This document shows positions 1 to 12,500 of a stretch of DNA of 64,000 nucleotides, piece after piece. The translations under genes and the position numbers were made by a program. Position 1 is the stretch's first letter. Each line of letters begins with the position of its first letter. The stretch comes from Mauremys mutica (lineage: Eukaryota > Chordata > Testudines > Geoemydidae), in NCBI RefSeq assembly GCF_020497125.1, contig NC_059075.1, forward strand, positions 104,447,222 through 104,511,221, in the 5' to 3' direction. A model generated the notes under the pieces. The model worked only from the letters and a program-made list of their open reading frames with translations, made no database searches and was not told the DNA's origin.

Positions 1-436
1 TAGCAGAAGGAAACAATGCTTTACCAAATCCATATGCACTTCTGAGATTGCTATTCAAAAGTCCAATTGAAACTTTTTAAAATAAAACATTAAATAATGA
101 AAAAACTCAAGGCTTGCTTATATGAGTAATCTTTATTATTCATACAAGCAGGACTACATGTGTGAGTAAGGCTTGGACCCCCCAAAAGTCGTCCTTTTTC
201 CACAATGGGCTGTTCCGTCTTCGCAGATTTACCTTCCTCTATTTAATAATAAGTCTTAGGTTGTCTTGACTCCTACGATGAGTGCTTTAGAAATGATGCA
301 TTTAATTTGTGCTCACATGAATTATTTGAAAGCTGATTTTTTTTTTAAAAAAAAAAGGTTAGGTTTTGAAAGTTCAGATAGCACAGTGGTTGTGAAACAA
401 GTTTCTGGGGGGTGACAATTTTGCTTTCTGGTTTAG
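1..436. other. Intron upstream of exon 1
   Basis: This is AT-rich intronic sequence with no coding exon or recognisable repeat. The T-rich acceptor tract of exon 1 is at its right end. Confidence 0.6.
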
Positions 437-553
437 TGTGTTGACAGCTCTGACATTCGAAATCCATGCAGTTTGAACCCACTTAGAGAGCCATTTGCCA
501 AGAAAGAATGTGGGATACTGTTAAGTGAAGTGTTTGAAGCTTGCCATCCAGTG
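437..553 (+). CDS. OTOG: Exon 1: N-terminal half of a C8 domain (after VWD3)
   Basis: This exon has 39 codons, phase 0 at both ends, preceded by a pyrimidine-rich GTTTAG acceptor and followed by GTG|GTGAGT. It reads with cysteines spaced as in a C8 domain ([23 protein letters not shown]). It joins directly to exon 2 as ACHPV-VDVTWF, the usual C8 wording. It starts inside the domain, so the preceding VWD exon lies upstream of the window. The phase at its 5' end is assumed from the open frame. Confidence 0.85.
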
Positions 554-3500
554 GTGAGTAGTGATGACAAATAAAATGATGTGAAGTTCTGTGTATACGA
601 TTAAAAAGAAACCTTGCATCACTTTAAATCCCAGTCCTATCTAACATGACAGAGTGAGAGAGAAAATGTGACCCATATCTGTTCTGATTCCGATCCATTA
701 GCACTTGCTCATTTACATGTTTCATAACAATCACGTGCTCTCAGCTGATCTCCAGTTCATCTAGACACATTTTAACTAACTTGATATACTTTAGGGTCTG
801 ATTGTGCAACTCTTACAGTGTAGACCCATGTAGAGAGCACTTTACAATATTTCAATGAGAAAACTTAGCACTGGTAATAATTGATTTTTCTTTTAAGTTT
901 GGTCACACACAACAAGACTTCATGACAATAAGAGGAAAAAAATCACAGAATTATTTTTATGAAATTGTCTATATGGAGAACAGTTCATCACTAATTTCAC
1001 CACGTTTGATCACTTATTAAATGATGATGTGTGTCCAGTGGTTCTTAACAAGCTTGCTAAGTTTATTTATTTATGGTTAATTTGAGGAAATTAATATTTC
1101 TAATTTTTAGCTTATTAAAGTTTAAATTACAAGTAAACACTGTTACCCTGTCCCATACTTCAAGTCAACATAAACATCATATTACTGCACTGATTTCTAT
1201 GTATCATTTGATTTAATTCAATTGTACTACTAAACAGTGTACAAGTTTCTCATGACTATGATGACGCTTTGTGTTTTAAGCAGACACTTAAACTAACACC
1301 TATCATATTTTGAAGTCCTTACTTGTTAAATTGTCAAAGTCTGATAGCTCTGTATTGAGATCACTCGTCAAAGTCTATGTGAATTATTTTATGTTATTAC
1401 AATAACATTTATATTCTTCAGGTTGACGTCACCTGGTTTTATTCAAACTGCTTGACAGACACATGTGGTTGTAACCAAGGAGGTGATTGTGAATGTTTCT
1501 GTACAAGTGTATCGGCATATGCACATCAGTGCTGTCAGCATGGAGTCGTAGTAGATTGGAGGTCCCCCAGAGTGTGTCGTAAGTTTTCTCAACCAAGTAC
1601 TGGGCCCAGCACATTGCCAGTCTATACACTGGATCAAGTTCTGAAAAAGTAACCAAAGTTTGAGTCACATGAGCACATCCCTTTTAAAGTCAGAGCAACG
1701 GCCGCAGAGCTGTTGGTTGGAGTCCCCAGTTTCAAAATTGAAGTAGATGCAGCCCTCTGCTTGGTTTCTATTCCCAATCTGTGTGAGAATTGCTGGTCAC
1801 TTCTATGTTTGTGGGTGACACACCCACATTTTCTTCTTTTCCCATTACCTTCTGGAGACCCAGCACAAGATATCCCATGGGATGTGGATGGATGGATGGA
1901 GTCACTTGTGTGGATTTTTCACTGCTCTCGAAATGTGAAGTGTCCCCAACATAGCTGATATGAAGCTAGCTGTACAGCATATAATCAGAGCATAGGCCAA
2001 ATCCAAACTCAATTATTTTGGGTGCAAGAGATAAGAGGAGCTGCAAGGGTCAAATCTTAGAGTCCCCCTGCAGGAGACAACACCTTTACATGCTTTACAA
2101 CACTGCACCTGCAATGTGGAGGTGGGGAAGGATTAAAGACTGTTCTGAACAAAGTGTAATTCAAGATTTAAAATATTGCTATATTATCGTTTGTTATTAT
2201 GAATACAGTTTTGACAAGAGGCTGCAGCTGAGATTGAGGCACAATTGTACAGCGTCTATCACAAACACATAGTAAAAGATAGTCCTAACTGCAAGGAGTT
2301 TATGGTCTAAGAATGCAAGACAGGCAAAGGGTGGCAGAAGGGAAGTATTTGTACATTACAGTTGAGAAGGGAGGCACAGAGAGATTACGTGAGTAGCCTA
2401 AGGTTGCACAGGGAGCCTGGTAGAGTGGGGAAGCTACATAATAGCTTCTGACATTGTGGATTATACGCAGGTTCACCTCTACCTCGATATAACACTGTCC
2501 TTGGGAGCCAAAAAATCTTACCGTGTTACAGGTGAAACCGTGTTATATCTAACTTACTTTGATCCACCGGATTACGCAGCCCTGCCCTCCCGGAGCACTG
2601 CTTTACCGCATTATATCCGAATTCGTGTTTTATATAGGGTTGCATTATATTGGGGTAGAGGTGTATTTTAATGTCAGCAAGGAAAGATTGTAAAGCTGAG
2701 TCTTGACCACTAGAGGTCACAAACAGATAACCTTATGTGTTTGCAGTGAATGTGTGCTCTGAGTTTAGTGCATTTTTACTCAAATGTTGTAATAAATGCT
2801 TTGCCAATTAATAAAATTTTGTGCAAAATCTAACTTAGTTGGCATTTGGTTTTGAGCAGCTTTTGTTTGTCCATTCATTAGTGGGTTAAAGGAAAACTTG
2901 TTTTTCTCTAAATTTCAAATCTGCAAAATGTCTGTAGCTAAGTGTTTCTTTCCCTTATTTTTTTAGCGTATGACTGTGAATATTTCAATAAAGGTAAGTC
3001 CTACAGTAATGATGAAGAGCTGATAAGAAAGCAAGAAAACATTTTGTTATGGTGTATAATTATTATCATTTTGAATAAAAGTAGAAACTTTGGATCCATC
3101 TTCATGAAGAGAAATGGAAGTTGCAGACACTATATTGTTTTAATATTCAGGTTACTGTATTGCAGGTTTGCTTTGCTGTTTCCAAGAGCTAGTAATCATG
3201 GAATCTACTTCATATTGAACATAGACCTACTTCACTAATATATAACTTATTTACAATTAATGTAAAAGTTTGAAGATCATAAATAAATAACTGTTCATTA
3301 AGTAACTAATGGCATATTTTAGCCAATAGAATTTGTGCCAGCCAATCACATTAGTAAAAGCAGCAAAGAGTCCTGTGGCACCTTATAGACTAACAGATGT
3401 ATTGAAGCATAAGCTTTCGTGGGTGAATACCCATTTCATCAGACACATGTAATGGAAATTTCCAGAGGCAGGTATAAATATGGAGGCCAGAATCAGTCTG

Positions 3501-6500
3501 GAGATAATGAGGTTAGTTCAATCAGGGAGGATGAGGCCTTCTTCTAGCAGTTGAGGTGTGAACACCAAGGGAGGAGAAACTGCTTTTGTAGTTGGCAAGC
3601 CATTCACAGTCTTTGTTTAATCCTGAGCTGATGGTGTGGCTATCTTTCAAGAGATAGCCACAAACAAGAAACTAACTAACTAAGACAGTCTGATCTGAAC
3701 AATTTTCAGGATTCAGTGTACCTTGTAAATCTGCCTGTTGAACCTATGAAGATATTTGTTTGTTTTTGGATAGTCTCCAGACACTGCATTGGGCTTGTAA
3801 TGGAGCCAGTTCTCCAGAGGGAGATTGGATGGGGCCTCCAGTAGAAGAGGCTACTTGTGCCTCTCTACACTCTTTGCTCACCATACGAAAGGGCCAGAGA
3901 AAATCTGACTAAAGGATTTGCCTTGCCTGGTGATAGGGATTTTTTAAAGCATTTTAAATTTGAGCTGAATTGCTCATACAAGTGTTATATAGTAGGTTTT
4001 TAACGGATAAATTGCTATTTCAACATTTTAATTTAAATACTGGAAAATGCAGTAATAAGGGATTATTGCCATTTATAATTTCTTTTCTGTATTTTTTCCA
4101 CAAATGAAGTACCATATGACTGAATGACTGGAAGTTTGAAAGCAGCAAAGAGTCCTGTGGCACCTTATAGACTACATCTGACGAAGTGGGTATTCACCCA
4201 CGAAAGCTCATGTTCCAATATGTCTGTTAGTCTATAAGGTGCCACAGGACTCTTTGCTGCTTTTACAGATCCAGACTAACACGGCTACCCCTCTGATACT
4301 GGAAGTTTGAAAGTATAATGTTCAAAATTTAAGGACTGGAAACACACTTTACAGTGATAAAATCAAGGAGCTCAATTTGTTTAATTTAAGAAAGTGAAGG
4401 TTAAAGGGTAATTTGATCACAGTCTATAAGTACTGAAATGGGGAACAGAACTTTGTTAGCAGAGTCTAGCAGACAACAGTATAACAAGATCTAATGTATG
4501 GAAGTTGAAGCTAGAGAAATTCTGACTGGAAATAGGGTACACATTTTTAATTGTGAAGATAGTTAACTAGAGCTGGGTGAAATTTTTGTCTGCAACTTTT
4601 TTCAGTGAAAAATGCAGATTCAGTCACTCTGAAGCATTGTATAAATTCATATCAGTGTCATTTGAATTTTCAGTTGAAAAAATCTTAAAACAAAAATTCT
4701 AAATATTTGACATGTTGTGGTTTCAAAATTACCTTTAATTGTATTAGAAATCAATCATAAATGTTTGAAAATAATCCAAATTGAAATAAAACATATAGGT
4801 TTTGCTGAAATTAAATGATTTGTTCAGCTTAAAATTAATTTTTTTTCTTTCAATTTGCCAAAAATTTTGAAAAAGGCTGTTTTTGGTCTGACCTGATTTT
4901 TCTTTTTCTCCAAATTTTTGGAACAATTGACCAAGCATTGTGGTAGATTCTCCATCACTGGAAATTTTTTAAATCCAGATTGGATGTCTTTCCAAAAGGC
5001 ATGTTATAGTTCAAACAGGAATTATTTTGGGGGAAGCCTGATAGTCCGATTTACACCAGAGGCAAAACTCAATTATCACAATGGTTCCTTCTGGCTTTAT
5101 AATCTATGAAAAATTATTCTAATGATCCCTGGATGTAGCAAAGTAAAATTAGATAATAAGGGGTACATTTTCAAATTGTGAGGTTAGTTTTAGCTGTTTT
5201 AAAAGCTGTGGGCAGATAATTACTGTAAGTGTGAGTATGCATATGTGTATATCTATATGCCTATATATCCACCACATTTGTGTTAGTAATAGCCATGTGA
5301 TAAGTACATTTATCAAAAACCTTTCACCCCCTTCACCTTCTTTTTACCTGCTAATCTATTTCATCAGGACTTGTTATAATAGGCCAAACAGCTGCCATAT
5401 AAAAAAAAATCGTCCTGCCACAAAAACACATCCTCCTTCTCCCCAAAATATTAGCCTGGCCTAAGGCTCAAGAAGGCTAAGATTCAGTCCTGGGCCAGTG
5501 ATGGGCTTTTTGTGCATAACAATGTCCTGACTTACAGCTGTATATCTCACATTCCTCCAAAGCTGGAAACAGATGCTTTTTATGTTGCCAATTTATTAAT
5601 GGGATTCAGTACATAATTCATGCCTTGAAAGAGCCTGAGATATCAGACTTTAATTCATGATAATTATTAGTTATAGAAATGCCATTTCAGGACATTTTAT
5701 GGCTTTTTCTGACCCCTGTACTTTGCATGCAGGGGAACTAAGAGACCTGGCTTTAAGGCAAAAGGATACAAAAAAATAGTCCCAGTTAATTTTTTAAAAA
5801 ATAATCCTAAAAATATGTTTTTCTACAGTATTATTCGTATAAGCAAAATAGGTGATGATGTGACATCATAGGAAGTATTTATCAGCATGTGTTTGAGATC
5901 ACAGTGTAACTCACCCTTCGGCTTTATCACATGTGAATAAGACACCCAATTTCAAATTCACGCTGATAATACCTTTATATCACACTACTACACCACTGTG
6001 TGCACATGTATACAAAAAGATAACATTACACATGCACTCTTACTATCCAAGAAGTTCATTTATACATGATGACATTAGGCAGCATGGACCAGTGCCTTAG
6101 GCTATCTAGCCTGGAAGTCTGAAGTTCTAGGTTCTGATCCTGGCTTTGCAGGTAATCTTGGGTGTAAGGTATTTCTTAGGGGGAGGGATAGCTGAGTGGT
6201 TTGAGCATTGGCTTGCTAAGCCCCAGTTTGTAAGTTCAAGCCTTGAGGTCCCTTCCAGCTCTATGAGATAGGTATATCTTCATATATTATGACTACTGTT
6301 AAATGGAGACAAGATGGACGAGGTAATATCTTTTATTGGACCAATTTCTGTTGGTGAAAGAGACACATTTTTTATATTACAAAGAGCTGCTCTTCAGCTC
6401 TGAGAAAGGTACTCAGAGTGAGTATTGTTAAACATAGGCATTTATATAATGCTGTGAGCTACTGTGAGCTACTGGTAGCATCCTTATAATACAAAAATAT

Positions 6501-9500
6501 ATTAATCCTATAGCTGAAAATCATCTAATAAATGTTCACTATATTTCAGAATAGCTATTTAGCATTTAAATATATATTTGCTATAAAGTACTACCAGACA
6601 TCTGCTAAATAAATCACATCAGTTGCAAAAAATGTTTGTATTATTTTTGCATGTCAAATAGTTTAATTTTCAAATGTAGAGGAAGCTGTGTGAATTTTTA
6701 CAAAACCTCAGATCATATGTATATGGATAATACACCCATTTCAAATTCAGGCTGATAAGACTCTTTTATACCGCACTACTTCAGCACTGAGTCTATGTAG
6801 ATACAGGTAATATAATTAGGCTTGGCAGAATTCAATTTTTATATTTTTTGTAATTTTGATGGATAATATTAATATTTATTTTTATGCCTGTTTAGATTTT
6901 TATTGACCTTTAAATTTTCATAGTTGAGGGAAATTATGGTGTGTGGGGAAGTCAGACAATTATTCAGTAACAGTAGACATTGAGATGCAAAAAGTTATAA
7001 AAAGCTTTATAAATGGTTAACACACAAACTGTCAAAACTACATGTCAAAATATGCCAAAGAAATATCCTTCAATCAACAAATCATGCCTATGTTTAGTAT
7101 TCATTTACTAATCCATTTGTAACAAGTCTAGTCTAAATCATTAGATTTTGACTGTAATAAGTTCTTAAGCAGCTTTTTTCTTAATTTGCTTATCTGTAAA
7201 TTTTGATTATTAGTAGAAATATTTTTTCTGAGGTTTGTGTGTATACAGTAAAATCGATGTTTACCAACATTTACTGGTAGAAATCTAATCCTTCCAAGCC
7301 TAAATATTATATGTTCATTCTTATTATCCATATCTAGCCATAGATTCTAAGGCCTGAAGGGATCACTGTAATTATCTAGTCTGGCCTCCTGCAAGATTAT
7401 TGTCCACATGCAAATTTTGCTGTTTGGGCACATAACCAGGAGCACAACTGAGGTGTCAGCTACATTTTATGTTAATTGAACCCAATTAAAAATGAAACCT
7501 AGAGGGATATGGAGGTAAGGAGGAAAGGGGAAAGTTCTCACAAATCTTTGTGAAATGAAGTTGGAAATTCTGTGCAGTCTAATTACAGCTAGTAGGTGGA
7601 AGTGTTGTTTGGTTTTGGTTTTTTGCGGGGTAGGGGTTGCTTCAAAAGGCACTGCCATTTCATTTTAGCACATGAAGCCAGGAATAGTTTTCAGGCTGGA
7701 GTTGTTCTTGTTTAATTTGCTTCTACATGGTTGCCTAAGATAATATGAGAGCTCAAGCATTTGTGACACTCAACATGAATGTTAATTTTGGCTTCTCTCT
7801 CAACAGTTCTGGGAAAGGGTCCCTACAAACTGGTCAGCTACTTGGATGGAGAAGTTACAATGGCAGCCAAGCTGTTGGGTGGCTATGTTTTCCCAGTGAG
7901 AGCAGAAGATTTTGTTCCGGGAGATGCCGTGAGCTTTATGCTGACTTCAGGATGGTATAAGCCCAAAGCACATGGTAAAGTCACTGCAACCTGAAAATAA
8001 ACATAGATAAAGACAAAGACAAAGTGGGGAATGAACACACACAGCAAATTCTGCCCTTGAAATACAGTCCTGCACCTGAGGACAGAATTGCTCACAGACC
8101 TTTCCTCTGCAGCTATCAGCTGATTCTAAACTTTAACAATGTCCGCCAACCTCTGCACCATGGGTTTTAATTAGGTGATTCCAGCTTTATAAATAAATAC
8201 TTTTAGTTTTCAAAACAACATTGTAACCTCCACATTTGTGATGCTGATGAAATATTGCTGTTATTTGTGCATCCAATTTCACTGCCAGGGGGAAAATTTG
8301 TTATAATAAATATTGATCCTTAACCCAACATGCACCAGAAATGTCTGATCCTGCTGATCAGGTCCCTAGAGAGCCTGTAAGGAGTAGACTCTGCACCTCC
8401 GACCTGCCCTAGAGCAATGTGTGGGACCATAGAATGGGTCATTGTGGGTTGGCTGAGGGAATTGCAGGGCTCTAACTAGTGAGTCTGGTCCCACTGTAGA
8501 ACTGGCCCAAAATTACATGTAGGAGAGTGCAGAGGGACAGGGCTGTTGCTTCTGCTCTTAGACTGTAGCAGGAATCTCAATTTTTCTATACTAGTGCCCT
8601 ATATCCTGCCTTTGATTTGGGCAGAAAGGTTTTGTCTCCTTTTCCAGCCATGCACAGACCTCTTCTACTCAGGCTTTACCCTGCCTACCAGGATTTGCAG
8701 ACTCCATTATAACATTAAGAGGATGTCATTTAGTCATCTGGCCTTGGAGGAGTCTACAAAATCTGTATAACAATTTCTTTGCATCATCAGCCCAATTATA
8801 TTGGAATTTCCTTCATGATTATCCACAGCAGCCATATAGATATGTAATTTGTAGTTTTATAAATTAGATAGTAAACTGTATCCCAGAAAAATGGATAAAT
8901 TTTATTAGCTTCAGACCAGTGATAAAAGAAGACTGGGAGTTTTTGGTAATAAAGTAACTGTTGTATACAGAGTAGGTGATACAAATTGCATTGCCAATGT
9001 ACCCGCTACAGCCAGTAATAGAAAAGATACTCTCTTCCATGCAATTCTATGTTTCAAATAAATAAATGTTGTCATACTTGGAAGATAAGTGGTGCTCCAG
9101 AAATATGGTACAGAGCATAATAAAACATCTGTTTAATGGAGATTATTTGTTCTCTGTGCCCTCTTTTAAAAGAAATATTATCCAGTCCTCAGGGGATAGT
9201 TGATTTTACAGTTGTTCTATGGTTATTTTAAACAGAATACCACAGTTTACAGAAAAATAAAATGAAGTAATTCTGTGAGCAACAGGTGCTCATAATGGAC
9301 TAGGTTCTTTCATTGAGCAGTACCTTACTCTGCAAGTGGTCCCACAGAAGTTTGCGTGAAATCAGTGGGACTGTTTTAGTGGTAAAGTAATGGTCAGCAT
9401 GTATAAGGATGCGATAATAGAGCCGTTACTAGTATAAGGGTAGGCATATTCCAAATCTGTTTTTAACATTATTTGTCCTGAGGATGGCTGGAGAGCTGAC

Positions 9501-12500
9501 TGCTTGGAAACTGAAAAACATGACCCTACAAGCTGAATGTAAAATGCATTTTAGTTACTTCATTTTAAATGAATAATTGAGCTTTTGAGCTATAACTTCC
9601 AAATGGGCAAGCATAACTTTGTAAAACTGGTGAGACTGTATTTTAATTTTGGATAAAAATAAGGCTAACAAAGGTAGTGAACTGAAGTTATATGTTCACT
9701 GTGGGCTAGATTATTGCACCCTCATGTTGACAAGTACCATACCATGCATTATAGTCCCGTTGAAATCATTGGGATTACCAGGTACTCAATATGAGTAAAG
9801 CCAGCAACAGGTATGCATATTTAATATTTTTCCTTAAAAGAGCTGGGCCAAGTTCATCCTTACTGTGCTATTGACTTTAGTGATGTTACACCAAAGATAA
9901 ATCTGGCCCACTCTGCTTAGTCCAGTGAATATGTTGTGTTGTTTTTTCAGATCCCAACTTGGTTTCATTTGAAGCAGCTGACCGACCAAATTATTTTCTT
10001 CATTTGGCTTCCAATGATACCCTGCTTCTTTCCAAATGGGAAGAAAGTGAAGAGTTCCATAACAGATCAACCTTTGCCATCCACAAGAACACATGGCTCC
10101 CAGGATACAGTTCCTTTGAGTCATTTGCAAACCCAGGATTCTTCATCCACATTTCAGCTTCTTCAGTTGATCTTTTGAAATATAAGCATTCAGAGAAATT
10201 CAGACTGTCGACTCTTTTTAAACTTGTAGGTAGGTACTAAAATTAATATTTTATGAACTATAATTTACTACTTTAACCACATTTTAAAAGTGTGGGAGCT
10301 TTGTGGGCCACATTCTGCCCTCATTTGCATCATCCAGCATTACTCTTTTGACTGGAATTACTCTAGATTATCACTGGTATAACTGAGAATTTGTGGTCTG
10401 ATTCTTCTTCCTCACCATTGCAAATTAGGAATAACTCAGTTGAAATTAATGGAGTTACACGTGTATAAAACCAGTGTAAGAAATATGAAAATCAGGGGTT
10501 GTTTGACATTAGAAACAATGGGGAAACATACAGTAAATTGAAATTTAAGGGAGGATGTGGTGTAGTAATGATAACAGTGAGGAAGATTATTTTGTTTACG
10601 TCCAACAGCTTGTAAAATACAGATTATTTTATAGAGTCACACTTGCTATGGAGAGAAGTGGAATAAAGAAAACCATTTTCAGAGTGGGGTATAATAAAAC
10701 ACACATAGACATACAGATTAAAAAATACATGTGAAAATAAAGCAGCTGAAGTAATGTGAACCAAATTGTGATAATGATTACAGTGAAGATGAATGTAGAA
10801 GGATGAAGTGAAGAGACACCATGTTGAGTTTCCCTGGAGAAAACATTTTTCGTGTCTTTTCCATTTCCTTCTAGGTTCAGGAATCTTCTTATTTAATTTT
10901 TTGCATAAAGATTCCTGAATAGATTTTTGAGGAAAGTTGTTTAGGCTGACATGACTCTAATATCATAGTAGAGGTTGAAGTACAACCTCATTCATGAAGC
11001 TTAAATCAATACAACCTGAATTGATAAAGAAGAGTAGTAGGTCTAAAGGAAAGTCTGGGCTTTAACATTGTAGTGGTTCGTGTCTTTTTCATGTATGTCA
11101 GTGAGGGGACTCTCTCAAGATAGATCTCTGCAGCATTCCTCCTATTCCTGGGACAAAAAGGCTTCTGTTCAAAGTGGGCAAGGAATAAGTGGGGCAGAGC
11201 AAAGGACTGGCTACACTCTGCTGAATTGTTTCCTACAGACCCTGCCTATGCAGAAATTCAGTCAGGAGTTAATGTGACTTGGAACTGTATTAACTGTCTC
11301 TGGGTCCCCACAGTGGCTGCCATTAAGCAGGCACAAGCAGGCACCAGTCAATAGAAGCTATGTTGCCAAGGGAGCAGAAAGTCAGTGGAGCCATGTGGAG
11401 GGTTGGATGTTTGTTTGGTAAGCTCCTGTCTCTACAGATTTGTGAGTCTGGGAAGTATTTTTCCTCCTGCACACTTTAATGGTTCCCAAATCCCTCACTG
11501 TGTGTGTGTGTGTGTGGGGGGGGGGGTACTTCCTAGTAAATTCTGTGAGGTGAAACTCTGTCCCTCTCCTTCCACAGGAAATTTCTCTGGGAAGGGGGTG
11601 ATCTGGCCTATGGATTTTAGCTTTAGATGAAGGAGCCTAGTTTAATATCCTTCTATGAGTTGGGTGACTCTCTGAACTCAAGTGCACATTCCTCATGGGA
11701 GCAATCCACACCCAGCAATGAGACTAAAAATTGGTAGAGATAATGACATTATTAGCCCAATTCTGGTACGGTCCTGTGCCTAGACACCTACCAAAATCCC
11801 ATGGACACCAAAGAATTTATTCCACACTGGTTTTGGCTCCTTGCAGAACTTATGGTGAGGCATTTCCACAGGCCATGCAGAACAGGAGCTCCAGTGGGAC
11901 CAGTTGGGCACCCGTCTCAGCAATAGCACTCATGCAGGGCGTATTCACACTTGTAGGAGTAACTTGTGAAGGGACTGCTGCTGGCCAAGACTCAAGTACA
12001 CAACTATGCCATTTTAAAGAACAGACAGTATTTCATCAGCTTGTGTGCTAGATACTTCAGAAGAGGAAGAAGATAATCACCCTGCATTTGTCTCTGTTGA
12101 TCTGTACTGCCATTTTGTTAATTATAGATGGGCCTCAACTGTAAAATTCAGATCCTGAATTCAACCTCCACCCCCCCATTACCCAAAAGATTCAAGGGTG
12201 TTTGGATCCAGAGCTTTGGTTCAGGCCCATATCAAATGTACCTATAATGATTTTATTTCTGTGGAAAGGTAGGAGTAAAGAATGAAGCAGCACTTGTAAT
12301 ACAGAGGGGATTCCTCTGAAAAAGCTAGAGGGTCCTTACAAAGAGGGTCCTTATAAAGAAATATGTGATAGAGTAAAAGTTTGATTTCCCCCTCTGCCAA
12401 GATTTTCTCTGCAGGAGTTATTTATTGATCACTTAAACTCTGAGCTGTTAGCTTAATGGGCCTGATTTTCTGATAGAGGCTGAGTGCCCTTAACTCCCAT

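Larger units (their letters stand above)
2994..7806. other. Intron 3
   Basis: This 4.8-kb intron is rich in repeats, listed separately (3354, 4138, 4318, 6177, 6306, 6817, 7334). Two related stretches at about 5900-6010 and 6710-6800 share the words 'cccatttcaaattca' and 'gcactacttcagcactgag'-like text, an old duplicated repeat. The rest of the sequence is not recognised. Confidence 0.6.

Noticed and set aside
11731..12051. 106-codon plus-strand frame in intron 5
   Set aside because: No family recognised and no splice or conservation support; probably chance.
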